Below, piece after piece: positions 32,873 to 37,129 of a stretch of DNA of 37,129 bases. A model generated the notes under the pieces. That model made no database searches. It saw nothing but the letters and a program-made list of their open reading frames with translations, and was not told the origin of the DNA. How positions within the stretch are numbered: position 1 is the first letter of the stretch; each line of letters starts with the position of its first letter. Location of the stretch: the NCBI RefSeq assembly GCF_900113645.1, contig NZ_FOQC01000023.1, forward strand, positions 1-37,129, in the 5' to 3' direction. This stretch comes from Trichococcus flocculiformis. GTDB lineage: Bacteria; Bacillota; Bacilli; Lactobacillales; Aerococcaceae. Position numbers and translations under genes: made by a program.

Positions 32873-35359
32873 TTAGGAATTTACGGGAATTTTTTTGTCT
32901 TTGTTTTCCTGCTTAGCGGGCTTCACGGCAATCCGGATCGTGCCTTTTTGGGCGCCGATCGTAACGGTGTCGCCGAATTTGATCAAGCCGCTCAGCATTT
33001 CTTCACTCAACTTATCTTCGATCTCTTTTTGGATTGCGCGTCTGATCGGACGTGCACCATATTCCGGATCGAATCCAGCTTTTGCGATGACATCGATGGC
33101 TGCAGGCGTGATGCGCACATGGATATCGAGATCCTTCAGACGTTTCACGATACTGTTCGCCATCAATTTAACGATTTCATGCAATTCGTCCTTCTCCAAT
33201 GAGTGGAAGACGATCGTTTCGTCGATACGGTTCAGGAACTCCGGGCGGAAACTGTTCTTCAGTTCTTCACGGATACGTTTCTCCATCGCCTTATAGTCAT
33301 GCTTGAGGTTCTTAGCCGCGAATCCGACTGACTTCTCATCACGTAAAGCTGTTGCCCCTAAATTGGAGGTCATGATTAAGATCGTATTGCGGAAATCGAC
33401 TTTCCGACCTTTTGAATCAGTCAGATGACCGTCATCAAGCACTTGCAGGAGGATATTGAAGACGTCCGGGTGGGCTTTTTCCACCTCATCGAGAAGAATG
33501 ACCGAGTACGGTTTCTGACGGATTTTCTCTGTCAATTGACCGCCTTCATCATAGCCGACATAGCCGGGAGGGGAGCCGATCAGACGACTTGTGCTGTATT
33601 TTTCCATGTATTCGGACATATCCAAACGAACCAAGGAGTCTTCTGTCCCGAACATTGCTTCCGCCAACGTTTTCGCAAGCTCTGTTTTGCCGACTCCAGT
33701 AGGGCCCAGGAACAGGAAGGACCCGATTGGGCGGTTTGGATCCTTCAAACCGGAACGTGCGCGTCTGATGGCGCGAGCCACCGCACTGACCGCCTCGGAT
33801 TGCCCAATGACGCGTTCATGCAACACTTTTTCCAGCCTCATCAAACGATCGCTTTCCTTCTGCTCCATCTGGTTGACAGGAATCCCGGTCCACAAAGCCA
33901 CGACTTCAGCTACATCATTTTCGGTTACTTTCAGGTCGTAGTGCGTGATTGTTTGGGCTTGTTGTTCCACCATTTTTTGGAATTTCTGCTTCTTCGTCAT
34001 TTCACGTTTGCGGATGCGAGCAGCTTTATCAAAATCCTGGTTCAGGATCGCTTCTTCTTTGTCTTTCGACAACTTCGCAATTTCCATCTCCAGTTTTCCG
34101 ATCGGTGTATCCCCGTGTGTGACATCCAAACGGACTTTCGCGGCCGATTCATCAATCAGATCAATCGCTTTATCCGGCAATCGTCTAGAAGTGATGTAGC
34201 GCACCGATAGCTGGACCGCTGCTTTCAAGGCCTCATCCGTGATTTCCACGCCATGGTGCTCCTCATAACGGGAACGCAAGCCACGCATGATTTCAACCGA
34301 TTCCTCAGGTGTAGGCTCATCGATATGGATAGGTGCGAAACGTCTTTCCAGCGCCGCATCCTTTTCGATATATTTTTGGTACTCATCTAGGGTGGTGGCA
34401 CCGATCGTCTGCAATTCGCCCCTTGCCAATGCCGGTTTCAGGATGTTGGAAGCATCGATTGCCCCTTCCGCTCCGCCTGCACCGATCAAGGTGTGCAACT
34501 CATCGATGAAGAGGATGACATTGCCGTCATTGTAGATTTCATCAATGATTTTTTTCATTCTTTCCTCGAATTCACCGCGGTATTTCGTACCCGCTACCAG
34601 CGAACCCATATCCAACATCATGATGCGCTTGTTTGCCAATGTGTCCGGAACATCGCCGGCTACGATTTTCTGTGCCAAACCTTCCACGATGGCGGTCTTG
34701 CCGACTCCCGGTTCCCCTACCAAAACAGGATTGTTCTTCGTTCTGCGGGAAACGATTTGCATGATACGACGGACTTCCTTGTCGCGTCCAACGATCGGAT
34801 CCATCCGGTTTTCACGCGCCAAGTCAGTCAGATTGCGGGCCAACGAATCCAACGTCGGCGTTCCTTCTTCCACTTTATCCGTCTTTTTGGCTGAACGCAT
34901 ATCCGGTTTGGCTGGTTGTTTGATGCCCAGTTTCTCATAGAGAGACTTACGCAACAAATTCGGATCGATCTGCAGATTTTTGATGATTTTGACTGCAAGA
35001 ATTTCTTCTTTCAATAAGCCCAACAAAAGGTGTTCGGTTCCTACCAAGGGAACTCCTAATTTGTGTGCTTCGTTTGTCGCATACATAATGACTTTTTTGG
35101 CCCGAGGAGAAAATGGCAACGGTGCATTGAAGTCTTCCGCATTCATTTGACCGAAACCGGTCAGATGAACAATCTCTTCGCGGACTCCTTCCTCATCAAT
35201 ATCGTAGCCACGCAACACTTTTCCGGCAATGCCTTCTTGTTCCCGGACTAATCCGAGAAGCATATGTTCCGTTCCGATGGATTGATGCTTAAATTTGTGC
35301 GCTTCTTCTGTTGCCAACAACAATACTTGGCTGGCTTTTTCTGTAAATAATTCATCCAT
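32873..35359 (-). CDS. clpC: ATP-dependent Clp protease ATPase subunit ClpC
   Basis: This is an AAA+ unfoldase that feeds substrates to ClpP and serves protein quality control. The 828-residue layout is complete: an N domain of two repeats (1-145), NBD1 with Walker A GEPGVGKT (215-222) and Walker [11 protein letters not shown], and an M domain with UVR-type motif [15 protein letters not shown] (440-454). NBD2 follows with Walker A GPTGVGKT (552-559), the pore loop region GSPPGYVGY, and a C-terminal D2 small domain. GGAGGCG precedes the ATG. It lies 25 bases after ctsR in the same operon, so it is repressed by CtsR. The mcsA and mcsB genes, found between ctsR and clpC in Bacillus, are absent, as is common in Lactobacillales. 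Confidence 0.97.
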   Translation of the reverse strand: MDELFTEKASQVLLLATEEAHKFKHQSIGTEHMLLGLVREQEGIAGKVLRGYDIDEEGVREEIVHLTGFGQMNAEDFNAPLPFSPRAKKVIMYATNEAHKLGVPLVGTEHLLLGLLKEEILAVKIIKNLQIDPNLLRKSLYEKLGIKQPAKPDMRSAKKTDKVEEGTPTLDSLARNLTDLARENRMDPIVGRDKEVRRIMQIVSRRTKNNPVLVGEPGVGKTAIVEGLAQKIVAGDVPDTLANKRIMMLDMGSLVAGTKYRGEFEERMKKIIDEIYNDGNVILFIDELHTLIGAGGAEGAIDASNILKPALARGELQTIGATTLDEYQKYIEKDAALERRFAPIHIDEPTPEESVEIMRGLRSRYEEHHGVEITDEALKAAVQLSVRYITSRRLPDKAIDLIDESAAKVRLDVTHGDTPIGKLEMEIAKLSKDKEEAILNQDFDKAARIRKREMTKKQKFQKMVEQQAQTITHYDLKVTENDVAEVVALWTGIPVNQMEQKESDRLMRLEKVLHERVIGQSEAVSAVARAIRRARSGLKDPNRPIGSFLFLGPTGVGKTELAKTLAEAMFGTEDSLVRLDMSEYMEKYSTSRLIGSPPGYVGYDEGGQLTEKIRQKPYSVILLDEVEKAHPDVFNILLQVLDDGHLTDSKGRKVDFRNTILIMTSNLGATALRDEKSVGFAAKNLKHDYKAMEKRIREELKNSFRPEFLNRIDETIVFHSLEKDELHEIVKLMANSIVKRLKDLDIHVRITPAAIDVIAKAGFDPEYGARPIRRAIQKEIEDKLSEEMLSGLIKFGDTVTIGAQKGTIRIAVKPAKQENKDKKIPVNS

Positions 35360-35384
35360 TTTTAACGCCTCCTCTACGGGCTAT

Positions 35385-35846
35385 CTATTCAAAGCGCAAG
35401 CTGTTCAAGAAATTTCTCAACAGCAAGGCTCGTATTCTTTCTTCATGTTCGCCTGTGTATGGGGCAAGTGACTTATCCAATACCGACAACATCAGGTTTC
35501 CTTCACGTTTCGTGATGATCCCGCGACTGTATAGATTTTGGGTTACCGCAAACGCATCTTTCTGGGTGATGCTTTCGCCTACTATAGCGATAAGTTTATC
35601 CAACAATTCTGCTTGATCGAGGATCTTCACTTTCATGATGCGTATATAACCGCCCCCGCCGCGTTTGCTTTCGACCGCGTAGCCTTGCTGTTCCGTAAAA
35701 CGGGTATTGATGACATAGTTGATTTGTGAAGGTACGCAATTGAAACGATCCGCCATTTCATTCCTTCTGATTTCAATCTGCTCTTCTGCATTCAGAATCT
35801 TTTTGATGTATGCTTCGATGATATCTGACATATTCTGACCATGCAT
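35385..35846 (-). CDS. ctsR: Heat-shock repressor CtsR
   Basis: CtsR represses clp genes and loses DNA binding on heating. The N-terminal winged HTH is MSDIIEAYIKKILNAEEQIE, RFNCVPSQINYVINTRFT, and the wing loop is ESKRGGGGYIRIMKV, whose glycine-rich tip is the known thermosensor. Length 153, normal. The start ATG at 35846 has GGGAGG ten bases upstream; the in-frame ATG five codons later has none. It is first in the ctsR-clpC operon with a CtsR operator over its promoter. Confidence 0.96.
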   Translation of the reverse strand: MHGQNMSDIIEAYIKKILNAEEQIEIRRNEMADRFNCVPSQINYVINTRFTEQQGYAVESKRGGGGYIRIMKVKILDQAELLDKLIAIVGESITQKDAFAVTQNLYSRGIITKREGNLMLSVLDKSLAPYTGEHEERIRALLLRNFLNSLRFE

Positions 35847-35866
35847 GGAATGGATGCCTCCCTTCC

Positions 35867-35923
35867 CCTGACTAATTTTGACTATTATATATTTATATTA
35901 TGCTATTCCTACATAACTGTCAA
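35867..35923 (-). promoter_or_regulatory. ctsR promoter with CtsR heptad operator
   Basis: On the minus strand TTGACA (35918-35923) and TAATAT (35895-35900) are 17 bases apart. Downstream, AGTCAAAATTAGTCAGG (35867-35883) matches the CtsR direct-repeat operator (RGTCAAA-n3-RGTCAAA) with small deviations, fitting autoregulation. Confidence 0.82.
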
Positions 35924-36126
35924 ATGGAAAGAGCTATCCGAGGGCTTTTACAGCAAATTATTCAAGAGAGCTTTGAAGCTCATCCGTACTGCTCTGCAGA
36001 CCCTTTATAACAGCATATTTCACTAACATCTTCGACAAGATTACCGAAGAATGTTACTCATTATATACTGAAAGGTGAAAAACGGCAATATTTCTATCTG
36101 AAAAGCTGACAGGGGTTGGTTAATAC

Positions 36127-36172
36127 AAAAATAGACGCAGAAATCATCGGAATGATTTCTGCGTCTATTTTT
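36127..36172 (-). terminator. Terminator of the rRNA-tRNA operon
   Basis: A 21-base-pair perfect stem (arms 36127-36147 and 36152-36172) with a four-base loop CGGA and A/T runs at its ends. It lies about six bases after the last tRNA on the minus strand. Confidence 0.93.
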
Positions 36173-36177
36173 ATTTA

Positions 36178-36251
36178 TCGGGAAGACAGGATTCGAACCT
36201 GCGACCCCTTGGTCCCAAACCAAGTGCTCTACCAAGCTGAGCTACTTCCCG
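36178..36251 (-). tRNA. tRNA-Pro (anticodon TGG)
   Basis: The acceptor stem CGGGAAG/CTTCCCG, D arm AGCTCAG, anticodon stem CTTGG with loop TTTGGGA and T arm GGTTCGAATCC fit. No CCA is encoded. Confidence 0.93.
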
Positions 36252-36270
36252 GTGATCATTTTGTAAAAAA

Positions 36271-36344
36271 TGCACCCAACAGGAGGCGAACCTGTAACCG
36301 CTTGATTCGTAGTCAAGTACTCTATCCAATTGAGCTATGGGTGC
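36271..36344 (-). tRNA. tRNA-Arg (anticodon ACG)
   Basis: Acceptor GCACCCA/TGGGTGC and anticodon arm CTTGA-CTACGAA-TCAAG. A34 is the substrate of the TadA encoded at 29383. The T loop reads GTTCGCC. Confidence 0.93.
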
Positions 36345-36381
36345 TTCATGAATGATGATAAACTTCATTAAAATAAAAAAA

Positions 36382-36453
36382 AGCGGAAGACGGGGTTCGA
36401 ACCCGCGACCCCCACCTTGGCAAGGTGATGTTCTACCACTGAACTACTTCCGC
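36382..36453 (-). tRNA. tRNA-Gly (anticodon GCC)
   Basis: Acceptor GCGGAAG/CTTCCGC with U73, anticodon arm ACCTTGCCAAGGT and T arm GGGTTCGAACCC. Confidence 0.94.
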
Positions 36454-36456
36454 GAA

Positions 36457-36532
36457 TGGTGCCGGCTAAAGGATTCGAACCCTCGACCCTCTGATTACAA
36501 ATCAGATGCTCTACCAACTGAGCTAAGCCGGC
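36457..36532 (-). tRNA. tRNA-Thr (anticodon TGT)
   Basis: Acceptor GCCGGCT, anticodon arm TCTGA-TTTGTAA-TCAGA. The 3' CCA is encoded (GCCGGCACCA), unlike its neighbours. Confidence 0.94.
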
Positions 36533-36543
36533 GTATTCAATTA

Positions 36544-36625
36544 TGCGGGTGAAGGGACTTGAACCCCCACGCCTTGCGGCGCTAGATCCTAAATCTAGTG
36601 CGTCTGCCAATTCCGCCACACCCGC
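36544..36625 (-). tRNA. tRNA-Leu (anticodon TAG)
   Basis: Acceptor GCGGGTG/CACCCGC, anticodon arm CTAGA-TTTAGGA-TCTAG, and the long variable arm GCGCCGCAAGGCGT typical of tRNA-Leu. Confidence 0.94.
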
Positions 36626-36628
36626 AAA

Positions 36629-36701
36629 TGAGTTATGCAGGGCTCGAACCTGCGACCCTCTGATTAAAAGTCAGATGCTCTACCAACTGAGCTAATAACT
36701 C
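36629..36701 (-). tRNA. tRNA-Lys (anticodon TTT)
   Basis: Acceptor GAGTTAT/ATAACTC, anticodon arm TCTGA-CTTTTAA-TCAGA, T arm CAGGTTCGAGCCCTG. Confidence 0.94.
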
Positions 36702-36706
36702 ATGGA

Positions 36707-36779
36707 TGGAGGTTGACGGGATCGAACCGCCGACATCCTGCTTGTAAGGCAGACGCTCTCCCAGCTGAGCTAAACCTCC
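36707..36779 (-). tRNA. tRNA-Val (anticodon TAC)
   Basis: Acceptor GGAGGTT/AACCTCC, anticodon loop CTTACAA, T arm GCGGTTCGATCCCGT. It is the first tRNA after 5S. Confidence 0.94.
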
Positions 36780-36796
36780 ATGATATAAATATAAAT

Positions 36797-36913
36797 GCGC
36801 GGCAACGTCCTAGTCTCACAAAGGGAAACCCTTCACTACAATCGGCGCTAAGAAGCTTAACTTCTGTGTTCGAGATGGGAACAGGTGTGACCTTCTTGCC
36901 ATAGTCACCGCAC
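36797..36913 (-). rRNA. rrf: 5S ribosomal RNA
   Basis: About 117 bases on the minus strand with conserved 5S blocks GGTCACACCTGTTCCCATCT, CGAACACAGAAGTTAAGCTT and GTGAGACTAGGACG. The terminal helix pairs GTGCGG with CCGCGC imperfectly. It lies between 23S and tRNA-Val in the usual order. Confidence 0.95.
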
Positions 36914-37008
36914 ATTTTTAATTAGAGAACATTGTTCTCTCAAAACTGAATCTACAAAAGTAAAGGGAACCCGAAAACACCGCTTGAGTTTTCTTCTTTT
37001 TAAAAATT

Positions 37009-37129
37009 GGTTAAGTCCTCGACCGATTAGTATTGGTCCGCTCCATACATCGCTGTACTTCCACTCCCAACCTATCTACCTGATCATCTCTCAGGGGTCT
37101 TACTCACTTAAAGTGATGGGAAATCTCAT
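37009..37129 (-). rRNA. rrl: 23S ribosomal RNA, 3' end (partial)
   Basis: The minus strand carries the conserved 23S 3' end (GTACAGCGATGTATGGAGCG, ACCAATACTAATCGGTCGAG, GACTTAACC). The gene continues beyond the right edge. The 23S-5S spacer is about 95 bases. Confidence 0.95.

Larger units (their letters stand above)
35847..36177. other. Intergenic region between ctsR and the tRNA cluster
   Basis: Contains the ctsR promoter and operator (35867-35923) and the terminator of the rRNA/tRNA operon (36127-36172). No gene is visible in the 200 bases between. Confidence 0.6.

Noticed and set aside
32895-35251. Long plus-strand ORFs opposite clpC
   Set aside because: They are antisense shadows of a conserved coding gene, without ribosome binding sites or recognisable domains.
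36041-36915. Short ORFs across the tRNA and 5S region
   Set aside because: They are artefacts of translating tRNA and rRNA genes.

Overview
The window looks like a chromosomal segment of a low-to-moderate GC Gram-positive of the order Lactobacillales. A Carnobacteriaceae member such as Trichococcus would fit, but this is inference from gene content and not a database match. Supporting signs are strong AGGAGG-type ribosome binding sites, a ctsR-clpC pair with a CtsR heptad operator, a small SRP RNA next to tadA, a Gram-positive SOS box, and a 23S-5S-tRNA(Val-Lys-Leu-Thr-Gly-Arg-Pro) operon end of Bacilli type running into the right edge on the minus strand.

Layout. 1-3,100: a gene-free start with a spaced inverted repeat, a MurR/RpiR-type regulator and a GH1 6-phospho-beta-glucosidase, then a hairpin repeat. 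3,120-4,730: the magnesium transporter gene mgtE. It is preceded by an extended -10 promoter and a short leader ORF that starts M-V-P-D-P, has a near-perfect ribosome binding site and overlaps the mgtE start out of frame. 4,670-8,400: a YeiL-like CRP/FNR regulator divergent from a YjjG-type HAD nucleotidase, a YflT stress protein, and an msrA-metQ operon. 8,660-14,650: two EamA transporter paralogs, each facing an M24-fold gene. The second transporter is frameshifted in an A6 tract, and a short decayed methionine aminopeptidase fragment lies between the copies, so a duplicated eamA-map block is likely. Thioredoxin-fold membrane genes lie between.

14,740-24,280 is a visibly AT-rich island of many tiny membrane proteins, several too short for routine gene callers. 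It holds two near-identical XRE regulators with membrane tails in inverted orientation, two DUF3953-like paralogs, a lipoprotein and a broken copy of its 3' end, and a shared TTGTAACAA motif. 24,360-27,150 is GC-richer: a LexA-box-controlled UmuC-like polymerase with YolD, followed by two more YflT-type proteins. 27,225-28,530 holds a membrane-tailed XRE regulator divergent from an exported protein and a 55-residue membrane/coiled-coil protein, then an insertion sequence remnant. 28,805-37,129 is mostly conserved core: a DUF1905 protein, SRP RNA, tadA, an MFS transporter, a PucR-type regulator, a small general-stress-like membrane protein, clpC, ctsR, seven tRNAs, 5S and the 3' end of 23S rRNA.

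The most interesting candidate is the mgtE leader. A Pro-Asp-Pro peptide start, an attenuator-like pair of mutually exclusive hairpins next to the mgtE ribosome binding site, and out-of-frame translation across the mgtE start together suggest a Gram-positive analogue of the enterobacterial MgtL magnesium sensor. The small-membrane-protein island is the second candidate.
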